From JBCDJI01 sp964351865 (GTDB lineage Bacteria; Verrucomicrobiota; Verrucomicrobiia; Methylacidiphilales; JBCBYL01), in contig CAYGPJ010000016.1 in NCBI GenBank assembly GCA_964351865.1, forward strand, positions 17,238 to 81,237: a DNA stretch of 64,000 nt. The letters are read 5' to 3'. Below are positions 1 to 8,368 of this stretch, in pieces. Both the position numbers and the translations under genes were made by a program. The notes beneath the pieces were generated by a model that saw only the letters and a program-made list of their open reading frames with translations, made no database searches and had not been told where the DNA came from. Position 1 is the stretch's first letter. Every line of letters starts with the position of its first letter.

Positions 1-396
1 ATATCCATTTGCTTTAAATATTTCAGCAATCGTCGGAACCTGATCACTCAACTGGCCACGGTAGCCGGGACGGTGTTCATCGGCTGCCGTCATCCAACCC
101 ATTCCGACGCTATGTGGGTAGTGTCCGGTCAGCAGCGCTGCACGGCTGGGGCAACAGCGCCCCGTATTCGTAAAGTGGGTGAAGCGAACACCTGTCTCAG
201 CTAACTGGTCGATGCGGGGAGTGCGGATTTCTCCGCCGTAAGAACCCAGATCGGAATATCCCAGATCGTCACACATGATGAGTAAGACATTTGGTTTTTG
301 GGGAGTTGCATCTGTTGTGGAATCCTTACTGCATGAACTTAGACTGATGACTAGAGCGAATCCGCAAATCGATATAATGGTGGAGGGTATTTTCAT
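1..396 (-). CDS. Sulfatase, N-terminal part (cut by window edge)
   Basis: Exported arylsulfatase-type enzyme that would hydrolyse sulfate esters on a polysaccharide. Only the first 132 codons are present; the gene runs off the left edge. The start ATG at 396 gives a lipoprotein signal with a Ser-Cys lipobox near residues 21-22. The metal-binding DD pair follows (about residues 43-44), then C81-C-P-S-R85, the C-x-P-x-R signature whose first Cys becomes formylglycine. It lies 27 bp after the sulfatase at 424-2313 and is probably in the same transcript. From the DD motif onward it is nearly identical to the sulfatase at 16578-18188, including the long shared stretch after the active site, so the two are recent paralogues. 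Family certain; substrate unknown. Confidence 0.93.
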   Translation of the reverse strand, partial: MKIPSTIISICGFALVISLSSCSKDSTTDATPQKPNVLLIMCDDLGYSDLGSYGGEIRTPRIDQLAETGVRFTHFTNTGRCCPSRAALLTGHYPHSVGMGWMTAADEHRPGYRGQLSDQVPTIAEIFKANGY

Positions 397-423
397 ATTT
401 TTCTCTTTTTGTAGTGAGTGATT

Positions 424-2313
424 TTAAGGTTGAGGAGTTCTCGCGGGCATCTGCCAACTGGAGCCGCATGCATTCAAAATTTCAACGATACGCGCTGAAT
501 ACTTCCCTTTGTCTAAGGTCTCAGCTGGAATGTCTGCGACGGCTTCAGTCTGATTTAGAAGTTTTAGACCGTCGAGGGCCCAACTGGTTGCTATATCATA
601 TTGAGCCGCCTGAGCTGATTTGAGAAGGAATGATACCGCTGCTTCTTTTTCCCCCAGGTATCCCAAAGCCACGGCTGCTGGAATCGAAACGGTAGGGCTG
701 GGGTCCGTTAATATCTGCTTCAGTTCAGGAATGGATCCGATATTCTTGGAAGCTAATAAGCGGAGACCTACTGCCGACCAGTGACGAATCGTAATATTTT
801 CATGTTCAAGTTTAGAGTAGAAGGTTGGTTCATTTGCCGGATCTTGCATGGATGCCTTTACCGCTAGGTCATAAATGTCAGCCAGTGGATAGTGAGATGC
901 GGATTGACCATACTGGTAAATGGTTTCTTGCTGGGCGTTGTTGATACTCTCCATCAGCGGCTCCGGTAAGAAGCCCAGATCATGGGTTGCAAGGGCATGA
1001 TCCCGCATTTGTCCGGACATTTTCTCAACGATATCCGAACGCTGCTGGGCCAGATTATTGACTTCATGCGGATCTTCGAGGGTGTCGTATAGTTCTATCG
1101 CAGGTTGAGCTTGATAATGAGCGGCTTGCGTTTCATTGGTTTTTCCGTCCAGATGCGCAATCCAATGGTGATACTGACCGTCTTGCCGGAGTGGAAAGGT
1201 CAACGTCTGAAACCTGGGACGATCCGGCTCGAAATTTCGGATGAGTTTCCACCGTCCATCGGTGACCGCACGCGAGGTATCCGGCGATTCATCAAAGCGG
1301 CCCGAGAACAGATAAATACTCTCGGGTTCAGCTTCTTTTTGATCACCCGCAAAAACGTGCCCATTCATTGTAGGTGCAGGGGTAATTCCTGCCAGGCTCA
1401 GCCATGTTTTCGGCATATCAATAAATTGGACTAAGCGATCGGAAACCGTGCCGGGCTTGTCAGGTGCCAGATGCTGCCATTTTTCAGGAAAGTAGAGAAT
1501 GAAGGGCACGCGAGTGCCGGAATCATGCAGATAGCGCTTACTGCGAAGCATGACTCCTGCATGATCGGAACAGTATGCAATAATCGTGTTCTCAGCCTCA
1601 CCGGATGCTTCCAGCTCTGCCAGCAGCTCGCCGACTCGCGCATCCATGATTTCCAATTGATCGTAATATCTTTGCCAGTCGCTGACGACTTCCGGTATAG
1701 CGAGTTGATAGGGAGGAATCTGTAATGGAGCCGCCGGCGTTTTGGGTTCTCTATCTTGCCAATTTGCTGGAAAGATCTGGCTTTCATGACTGGTCTTTAG
1801 ATTAAAAATGGCAAAGAAAGGGGAGCCCTCCGGACGGTTCTGGTAATGTGCTTCACGGCTACATTCATCCCATATTTCCTGCACGTCAATGGAGTGGGTG
1901 TTGTAGTCGGTTTTACTGTTATTGGTGGTGTAGTAACCAGCCTGATTAAATAGCTCCGGATAGGTGGAAAATTGTTCTCGGGGCACCAGATACTTCGAGC
2001 GCATGTGGTGGGTTCCCAGAGATGAGGCGTGGGTGGCGAATATCCAGCTGTTACGCGCCGGGGCACAAACGGGGGCGTTGGCATACGTCTGAGTGTAACG
2101 GATGCCCTTGGTTGCCAATGCGTCCAAGTTAGGTGTGCGTGCATTGGGGTCACCGTAACATCCCAGGTATCTGCCATTATCCTCACTGGTAATCCAAAGA
2201 ATATTTGGTTGGTTGGGTTGAGTTTGGAAGCAACCGGTGAAGGTGGCTGCTGTTAAGGCGATAGCCAAGCCTAACACGTATACGCGAGATGAATGGTGAA
2301 ATGTGTAATTCAT
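424..2313 (-). CDS. Sulfatase with C-terminal HEAT-like repeats (lipoprotein)
   Basis: 629-residue formylglycine-dependent sulfatase of the type often annotated as heparan N-sulfatase-like. The N-terminus is a lipoprotein signal with Cys28 in a T-G-C lipobox. The active-site signature is C83-A-P-A-R87, and a second metal/active-site region is a C-S-D-H segment near residue 250. The last ~130 residues carry alternating helical segments resembling HEAT repeats, probably a protein- or glycan-docking module. It starts 19 bp after the stop of the esterase at 2333-3172, so the two are likely co-transcribed. The sulfated sugar it acts on cannot be read from sequence; the surrounding fucosidases favour a fucose-rich glycan. 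Confidence 0.95.
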   Translation of the reverse strand: MNYTFHHSSRVYVLGLAIALTAATFTGCFQTQPNQPNILWITSEDNGRYLGCYGDPNARTPNLDALATKGIRYTQTYANAPVCAPARNSWIFATHASSLGTHHMRSKYLVPREQFSTYPELFNQAGYYTTNNSKTDYNTHSIDVQEIWDECSREAHYQNRPEGSPFFAIFNLKTSHESQIFPANWQDREPKTPAAPLQIPPYQLAIPEVVSDWQRYYDQLEIMDARVGELLAELEASGEAENTIIAYCSDHAGVMLRSKRYLHDSGTRVPFILYFPEKWQHLAPDKPGTVSDRLVQFIDMPKTWLSLAGITPAPTMNGHVFAGDQKEAEPESIYLFSGRFDESPDTSRAVTDGRWKLIRNFEPDRPRFQTLTFPLRQDGQYHHWIAHLDGKTNETQAAHYQAQPAIELYDTLEDPHEVNNLAQQRSDIVEKMSGQMRDHALATHDLGFLPEPLMESINNAQQETIYQYGQSASHYPLADIYDLAVKASMQDPANEPTFYSKLEHENITIRHWSAVGLRLLASKNIGSIPELKQILTDPSPTVSIPAAVALGYLGEKEAAVSFLLKSAQAAQYDIATSWALDGLKLLNQTEAVADIPAETLDKGKYSARIVEILNACGSSWQMPARTPQP

Positions 2314-2332
2314 ACTATCGGGAGCAAGGAAG

Positions 2333-3172
2333 TTATTCCAGATATTCTAATGAGTTAAGAAATGCATCCATGGCTGCGATGGTTTTATCGTAGTATTCTT
2401 TCTTTTTGAAATTAAAGAAACCGTGCCCCTGGCCTTCGTAAACTTTGATGTCACAACGGCGTCCGGCATCCTGCATCCGGCGTTGATATTCTTTGACCTC
2501 ATCAACGGGAATAAGGTGATCTTCCGTGCCGATCATGATGAGCGTGGGAGGAGAGGTGGTATTAATATTGTGCATGGGAGAGAAGCTTTCCCAGTATTCG
2601 ATGACCCGATCGTGGCCATATCCGCCGGGGCCATTGTTTGCGACGGGATTAAAAAGCACCAAAGCATTAGGTCTGGAGCTGATTGAGAGATTTTCGGCAG
2701 GATCATCAAAACCGGTGGTGTTTCCTGTTGCCGCCGCAACATGTCCACCGGCCGAGCCGCCGCCGGCAATGATCTGATCCGGATCGATTCCAAGCTGTTT
2801 GGCGTTCTGGCGAATCCACCGGATGGCAGACTTGCCGTCGGTAACACAGTCTTTAGGGATCACTCCTTCCTGTTTAGTGAGCCGGTATTGAGCGGAGATC
2901 GCCACGATGCCTTTGGCCGCCAGATGGTGACAATGGGGAAAGAATTGTTCCGGCGTCCCACCTTTCCATCCACCGCCATGAAAGAACACGGCAACGGGGC
3001 GTTGGTCGGACGGTTGGTGACCCTCAGGTTTAAATACATGCAACAACAGTTGCTGCTCTCCTATGGTTTTATAGACGATCGTTTCGTCTGGTTCGAACTC
3101 GGCCGCTTGCACACCACATATCAGCATAGCGGTTCCCAGTAGATACATTAAGAAGGGGAAGAGTGATTTCAT
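2333..3172 (-). CDS. Secreted alpha/beta-hydrolase esterase
   Basis: 279-residue exported esterase of the hormone-sensitive-lipase/BD-FAE type. A Sec signal peptide covers roughly residues 1-23. The oxyanion-hole motif H-G-G-G-W is at 65-69. The nucleophile elbow G-G-S-A-G puts the catalytic Ser at 140; the expected Asp (G-T-E-D, 218) and His (G-Q-G-H-G, 250) complete the triad. Such enzymes commonly remove acetyl or other acyl groups from polysaccharides before glycosidases act, which fits the flanking sulfatases and glycoside hydrolases. It is in the minus-strand cluster with 139 bp upstream to the unassigned hydrolase and 19 bp to the next sulfatase. Family is clear, acyl specificity is not. 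Confidence 0.92.
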   Translation of the reverse strand: MKSLFPFLMYLLGTAMLICGVQAAEFEPDETIVYKTIGEQQLLLHVFKPEGHQPSDQRPVAVFFHGGGWKGGTPEQFFPHCHHLAAKGIVAISAQYRLTKQEGVIPKDCVTDGKSAIRWIRQNAKQLGIDPDQIIAGGGSAGGHVAAATGNTTGFDDPAENLSISSRPNALVLFNPVANNGPGGYGHDRVIEYWESFSPMHNINTTSPPTLIMIGTEDHLIPVDEVKEYQRRMQDAGRRCDIKVYEGQGHGFFNFKKKEYYDKTIAAMDAFLNSLEYLE

Positions 3173-3311
3173 AGATGTAATAATGATTACCTGATCTATC
3201 TATCGTTTCAATCATTTAACTTGCCGCAGGACCTGGGGCGGATCGGCATTTCTCAGGCCCGCGATTGTAGCGGAGATCTTGTGCGAATCCTTCCGGAGTT
3301 GGCTGAATGCC

Positions 3312-5495
3312 CTAATTAGCCTCTGTGGCCTGCTGCTCTTCAGATTTTAGATTCAGCCACTTCAAATTTTGTTGGATGAGAATGCCCATCTCACCGCGGG
3401 TCATGCCACCGTCGTGGGAGGCTTTTTCAGCGTATTTCCGGATGGTTTGCTCCTGAAGTTCACGGTTGCCGTCTTTTTGGGCCAGGTGGAAAAGTTTGAT
3501 CCATTCCTCGTGGCCCCGGAAGTAGTTCCAGGCTTCGAGGGAGCGGGGGGAGAGTTGTCCAGGGTCCACCTGATCGAGAATGGCGATGCGGCGGTCGCAA
3601 TCGGCGGCGCGGGCGTCGAAATTTTCCACATGACTATCCGAGCCGGTGCTGCTCTTGCCTCCCAGAGCGGGGCCGGTTTCGCGTCCGAAGCGGGGGGCGG
3701 TGGTTATCCAGTCGTAGAGATAGTCCGCCATGACGTCCGCCTGGGATTGGCCGAAGAAATCGTGCGCCATTCGGTCGGTGGTTGTTTTCAAGGGTTCGTT
3801 CTGGCTGTTGCTCCAGATCTGGTTCTGGATGTTTTTGAAGAAGATGTCCAGGGGGCGGGTCATCCAGTGGATCACGCCATAGCCGGAGGCGTTAATCTCC
3901 CTGAGCTTATCGGCAAAATCGACTGGTGGCTGATAGGGGCGGCCGAGATGGCCGCCGTCGTCGTGGTGCGCCCACTCGACCAGGATTAACTTGCGCTCCG
4001 CGCCGATGGCGGCGAGTTGCTCTCGGAAGGAGGCATTGGCGCCGAAGGCCATGTAGTAATCCAGCGGGTAGAAGCTCAGGTCGCGGGGCAGGAAGTAATG
4101 GGCCGCCGTGAAGTTGGCGCTATACATGGAGCCGTCGACTTTTTCGCGCCACCAGCTGCCGAATCCGAGGCTGACATCGGGGTAACCCAGTTCGTTGAGA
4201 GCCCGCCGGAAAGCCTCGGCTACCTTGGCGTGGTAAATATGGCCGGGGGCAAAGGGCGTCCGTGCGGCTTCAGGGGCGGCATCGTAAATCGCCTGCCAAT
4301 CCTCCGGCAAATCCGCATCGTTTAGGCCGGTGGTCAATCCGCCGAAGGCACCGCCGCGTCCGTTGCGTGCCCAGAGGGTGATAGTGGTGATTCCCGGATA
4401 GTCCTCCATCGTCTTTTGAATCATGGATCGGAAGAGCGCATAGCCCTCCTCCGTATCCGGGCGGGGCAGCCAGAACTCACGCACCGGAAAACGCGCCGAC
4501 TCCGGCAGCGTCAAGATGATGTTCTGCGGGCTCCCGTAGGTGGTATCCACATCGAAGGCCCAGTTGAATTTCATGCCGACGGTGTTGGCGGCGTAGTCGA
4601 CCACCTCGTGCAGCATGGCTTTGGCCCGGGCGACCCGGTTCTCCTCGGTGATGCCGCCGTAGCCGACTTTACTGACCTCGGCTCCGAAGATGGGACCTAC
4701 GTTGGCGAAAACCTCTCCGCCGATCAGTTTGCGGACGTCCTCGGTGTGTTCGATCATCCAGTGCCGGCCGAAGGCGGTGTTCTGGAGGTATTCGACCGGC
4801 TTGGTGACGCCGTTGTGGGTGAATTCGGTGAATGGTGCCCAGCCGTAGGCATGGAGCATGACATCGGTATGACGCATCCGGGCGGCCTGCCGGACCCAGT
4901 GTTTATAATCCTCAAGATTCCAGGTGGAGACGCCACTGATGAAGTTGTACCAGTTGAAAATGACCCGCTCGGTGACGAGCGGTTTTCCCTGCAGATTCCA
5001 TTTTGCAAAATCAAATGAGCCGGTTGAGGCTGACTCGGTGGCATTGCGATACAGGTAGAACCCATATCCAAGCTGCTGATCAAGCAGGCTGTAGACGCCA
5101 TCCAGCACGGCACGGGAATCGTTGCCGCAGATAATCCCCACCTGCTGCGAACCGGCTGGGGAATGTGTGACAATGAATTCACCGGGTTCATCGAATGCAG
5201 ACGGATCGACGTGTTGACTGATGAAGGGATGTTCAGGATTGTGGCTGAGTAGGATAAACCGACCGCGTGGCGGTGGGGCGGTCGTGACCGGGAATTCATC
5301 TGCAGGATACAGTTCTCCGAGAAACGTGGCGAGCTCCGTGGCAGCCCATTGGGTGCGCGTGTCAGCACCGCTCCCGATCACAATCGGGCAACGGTTGGAG
5401 GAGGAGGTGCAGGCATTCAGCAGGAGGGACATTGCCAGTATTACCAGACCGATCAAGGTTGACAGGTAATATGTTTTGAGTTGCAGGTTGTTCAT
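3312..5495 (-). CDS. Putative glycoside hydrolase lipoprotein, family not assigned
   Basis: 727-residue lipoprotein (lipobox L-L-N-A-C near residue 29). Residues ~35-165 look like the small alpha/beta domain that precedes the catalytic barrel in GH20, GH67 and GH89 enzymes. From ~170 to 560 the sequence has a TIM-barrel feel, with repeated aromatic-rich strand ends, an F-G-A-E-V segment and an L-V-E-W-A segment that could supply acidic catalytic residues. The C-terminal ~150 residues look helical. It sits between the GH95 enzyme and the esterase in the minus-strand cluster. It may be an alpha-glucuronidase/hexosaminidase-like enzyme, but no family signature is decisive, so no activity is asserted. 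Confidence 0.75.
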   Translation of the reverse strand: MNNLQLKTYYLSTLIGLVILAMSLLLNACTSSSNRCPIVIGSGADTRTQWAATELATFLGELYPADEFPVTTAPPPRGRFILLSHNPEHPFISQHVDPSAFDEPGEFIVTHSPAGSQQVGIICGNDSRAVLDGVYSLLDQQLGYGFYLYRNATESASTGSFDFAKWNLQGKPLVTERVIFNWYNFISGVSTWNLEDYKHWVRQAARMRHTDVMLHAYGWAPFTEFTHNGVTKPVEYLQNTAFGRHWMIEHTEDVRKLIGGEVFANVGPIFGAEVSKVGYGGITEENRVARAKAMLHEVVDYAANTVGMKFNWAFDVDTTYGSPQNIILTLPESARFPVREFWLPRPDTEEGYALFRSMIQKTMEDYPGITTITLWARNGRGGAFGGLTTGLNDADLPEDWQAIYDAAPEAARTPFAPGHIYHAKVAEAFRRALNELGYPDVSLGFGSWWREKVDGSMYSANFTAAHYFLPRDLSFYPLDYYMAFGANASFREQLAAIGAERKLILVEWAHHDDGGHLGRPYQPPVDFADKLREINASGYGVIHWMTRPLDIFFKNIQNQIWSNSQNEPLKTTTDRMAHDFFGQSQADVMADYLYDWITTAPRFGRETGPALGGKSSTGSDSHVENFDARAADCDRRIAILDQVDPGQLSPRSLEAWNYFRGHEEWIKLFHLAQKDGNRELQEQTIRKYAEKASHDGGMTRGEMGILIQQNLKWLNLKSEEQQATEAN

Positions 5496-5701
5496 AGGGT
5501 GATCGCTTGGATGAAGCAGTAGGATAGAGCGGGTGGCAGGTTGTGAGAGGTTTTCAGAAATAGGAATAACAAACTCCCTGCAGTAAACTAAATCTATCCT
5601 ATTTTAACGGTCTCTTCTCCAGAATGAAAGGAATGACGTCTTCACGGTATCTTCAGCAGTGAAATGGCAGTGCTGATGTGGTGAAGGAATGACTCCGGAC
5701 G

Positions 5702-8140
5702 TCAGGGATTCAATTTCAGCGAATATACTCTGCCGGGCTGTGTCGGGAATTGAATCACATCATTTGCCTTGGATGCTGATACAACTTCCTCTCCATCTAA
5801 GGTAAGAACGGAAGCCTCTCCGATGCCTGGATATTTGATCTGGCAATCGCGACCACTGCGGGAGTGAATAGACAGCTGGGTCAGCTTTCCATCAGTCCAC
5901 GCTGCGGATACCACAAAGTTTCCGCGCGCCACCAGACCGTCGAACCTACCAGACTGGCTCCACATTTCAGGGAGTGCAGGAATCGGTTCGATCACTCCTT
6001 CGTGGCTTTGTAACAACATCTCGGCGACAGCTGCCATGGTTCCGAAGTTTCCGTCGATCTGGAAGGGAGGGTGTAGCGACCACAGATTGGGGGCGACTTT
6101 GTTCACGATGAATTTCTGATAGAGGTCCAGTGCCCGGTCCCCATCGCGCAGGCGGGCCCAGCAAATCATGCGGTGAGCCATGGCCCAGCCGGTTGAAATG
6201 TCACCCCGGTTGTTAAGGGTGACTTCGGCTGCCGCCATCCATTCGGGTTGAGAGGTATTGATTAATGTTCCCGGGTAGAGGGTGTGGAGCTGTGACATGT
6301 GGCGGTGTTTGGGATCTCCGATGTCGCCATATGCATCCTCTTCACGGAACTCTTTAATCTGTCCTGAACTTCCGATCAGAATCGGGTCGAGCCGAGGGAT
6401 CTGAGATTGAATGACTTCGAGAAAGGGGTCATCCTCACCTAATGCCTTAGCGGCACGCAGCACGTTCATGTGATTTTCCCAGACAAAGCCCTGATCAAAG
6501 GTGCAGCCTTCTGTGATGTAATATTCCCCATTATGCTTAATCTCTGGTGACGCGGACGGGCTGATCAGCAGCAGTCCGTCTTCTTGCTCGTGTAAGGCCT
6601 TGGCAAAGAATTTACTCATGGAGAGCAAGGCCGGGTAGGCGGTTTCCTGGAGGAAAGTTTCGTCCTGAGTAAAATCGTAATAGTCCATCAGCAACTGGGA
6701 CGTGAAGGCACCGGTGCCGGGGCCGGAATGATCAGAACTGGGGGAAATCTGGTAGGCGTTGGCCCCGGTTCCCAGGATCCAGCCGTTTTCCTCCGGATCG
6801 GATGACACGGCATCTCCTCCCTGACGGTCGGCCAGATACTCGCGTGCGAACCGCTGCGCCGTGGGTTTATAGGCATGGAAATAATTCAAATAACCTTCAA
6901 AGGTCTCGGCCAGATTAGTGCTGAACACACCCCAGTAATTCATTTGCACGTTGATATTATGCCAATAACCGGCGCACCACGGGCTGACCTCAAATTGTGA
7001 CCACGCTCCTTGCAGGTGGGAAGGGAGTGTCGTTTCCCGCGAACTGGCAATCAAGAGGTAACGACCATATTGGAACAGCAGCTCTTCCAGATAGGTATCA
7101 TCATTCCCTGCCTTGTAGTTTTCCAGTAACTGGCTGGTCGGAAGCTCTGAGACCGTTGAATTCAGGCGGAGGTCAACGCGTTCGAACAACCTCTGATAGT
7201 CCTGCAGATGGCGCTCTTTCAACGCAGAAAAGCCCAACGGACTGGCTTGATCGATTTTAGCAGTCACCAGCTCGTGCGGATCCAAGTTCGGATCGAGTTT
7301 TTCTTTGGGTGGATTGAGGAAAATATGAGGCCCTAACTTGTAATTGGTATCGACAGCAATCAGCAAAGTCACCGCATCAGCATCTTGGATCTGGATAGTG
7401 GAATCACCGGTGGAAAGTGTGCCACCTTCATTCAATACTTTGACCTGAATTTCAAAATTGACCTGATAGTAATCGATGGTGCCTGCCAGCGTGATCGTAT
7501 CGCCCGTAGCCGAGACCTTTCCACTCTTGCTATCCAGCTGATTCTTCGCCTCGAGATATGGGATTTCCGGTCGCACGGTAAAACTGAGTGCGCCCGCCTG
7601 ACTAGCTGTCAGGCGAATGACCAGCACATCGTCCGGATAGCTGGCAAAATATTCACGCTGGTATTCGATGCCATTGCTTTGATACGAAACGTGTTTAATG
7701 CCTTCGTTCAGATTCAGTGCCCGCCGGTAGTTGCTGTAGTCATCATGGCCAAGGTCGAGGTAGATCTCGCCAGCATTGGTTACACTGCCGCGATTATATG
7801 CACTTCCGTTCAGAATCGTTTTTTCAGTCAACTGGATGCGTTCGATATCTGTTCTACCGAAAACGTTGGCACCAAGATTCCCGTTACCCAGCGGGTAAGA
7901 CCATTCTTCCCAGTCTGAATCCGCCGGGTAACCACGGCCTGCTGTTTGTGTTTCAAAGTCATGCCCGCGATTCGGGGCCGGTTTCGTCTCCCAAAGTTCG
8001 TAAATTCTGGTTTCGGATTGCGAGGATTTTTTATCTATCGGTGGTGACTGCTGGCATCCGGTCAGCGTCAGAATGATCGATAATATTCCAGTGATAGCGA
8101 TTACATCAGAGCGCGAATGGATATCAGTAAAAATAGTCAT
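5702..8140 (-). CDS. GH95-family alpha-L-fucosidase (lipoprotein)
   Basis: 812-residue glycoside hydrolase of family 95, which inverts alpha-1,2-L-fucosidic or alpha-L-galactosidic bonds. The lipobox Cys is at 29. An N-terminal beta-sandwich (P-L-G-N-G-N near 83-88, I-L-N near 109-111) precedes an (alpha/alpha)6 barrel. The family hallmark H-N-I-N-V-Q-M-N-Y-W spans 394-403, giving the Asn pair; E533 in S-P-S-A-S-P-E and D549 in F-D-Q fit the known acid and Asn-activating positions. I-D-G-N-F-G-T near residue 690 is also typical. Length is normal for the family. It lies 206 bp upstream of the unassigned hydrolase; a 9-bp inverted repeat (TAGGATAGA, 5520-5528 and 5593-5601) sits in that gap. 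Choice between L-fucose and L-galactose is open. Confidence 0.95.
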   Translation of the reverse strand: MTIFTDIHSRSDVIAITGILSIILTLTGCQQSPPIDKKSSQSETRIYELWETKPAPNRGHDFETQTAGRGYPADSDWEEWSYPLGNGNLGANVFGRTDIERIQLTEKTILNGSAYNRGSVTNAGEIYLDLGHDDYSNYRRALNLNEGIKHVSYQSNGIEYQREYFASYPDDVLVIRLTASQAGALSFTVRPEIPYLEAKNQLDSKSGKVSATGDTITLAGTIDYYQVNFEIQVKVLNEGGTLSTGDSTIQIQDADAVTLLIAVDTNYKLGPHIFLNPPKEKLDPNLDPHELVTAKIDQASPLGFSALKERHLQDYQRLFERVDLRLNSTVSELPTSQLLENYKAGNDDTYLEELLFQYGRYLLIASSRETTLPSHLQGAWSQFEVSPWCAGYWHNINVQMNYWGVFSTNLAETFEGYLNYFHAYKPTAQRFAREYLADRQGGDAVSSDPEENGWILGTGANAYQISPSSDHSGPGTGAFTSQLLMDYYDFTQDETFLQETAYPALLSMSKFFAKALHEQEDGLLLISPSASPEIKHNGEYYITEGCTFDQGFVWENHMNVLRAAKALGEDDPFLEVIQSQIPRLDPILIGSSGQIKEFREEDAYGDIGDPKHRHMSQLHTLYPGTLINTSQPEWMAAAEVTLNNRGDISTGWAMAHRMICWARLRDGDRALDLYQKFIVNKVAPNLWSLHPPFQIDGNFGTMAAVAEMLLQSHEGVIEPIPALPEMWSQSGRFDGLVARGNFVVSAAWTDGKLTQLSIHSRSGRDCQIKYPGIGEASVLTLDGEEVVSASKANDVIQFPTQPGRVYSLKLNP

Positions 8141-8244
8141 TCAATAATCATTACTTTAGAAGCAAAATAATCAACTGATAAGTGAAGCAGCAGCTTCTGA
8201 ACGGCGCCGACTGTGGACTGGCTTGATTGCCTGCAGGTTGAGTT

Positions 8245-8361
8245 TCAATAAGGCAGCCTAAAAAAAATACCCGCTGGCCATCGGATCAGCATAAAACATG
8301 AGCCCAACGCTACCATCACCACTGCGAACAAGGTGGTTCGGGTGGTGAGTGAAGTCTTCAC
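8245..8361 (-). CDS. Tiny lipoprotein-signal ORF, possibly a truncated gene
   Basis: A 38-codon ORF with a GTG start 7 bp after the stop of the esterase-type gene at 8369-10390. It begins V-K-T-S-L-T-T-R-T-T, followed by a hydrophobic run ending A-L-G-S-C, a textbook lipoprotein signal, and stops after only ~17 further residues. It could be a real small lipoprotein or the surviving 5' end of a deleted lipoprotein gene. No ribosome-binding site stands out. Low confidence. Confidence 0.35.
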   Translation of the reverse strand: MKTSLTTRTTLFAVVMVALGSCFMLIRWPAGIFFRLPY

Positions 8362-8368
8362 AATAAAA

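Noticed and set aside
3369..3989. 206-codon open frame on the plus strand
   Set aside because: Antisense to the exported hydrolase at 3312-5495; Gly/Val-rich shadow composition.
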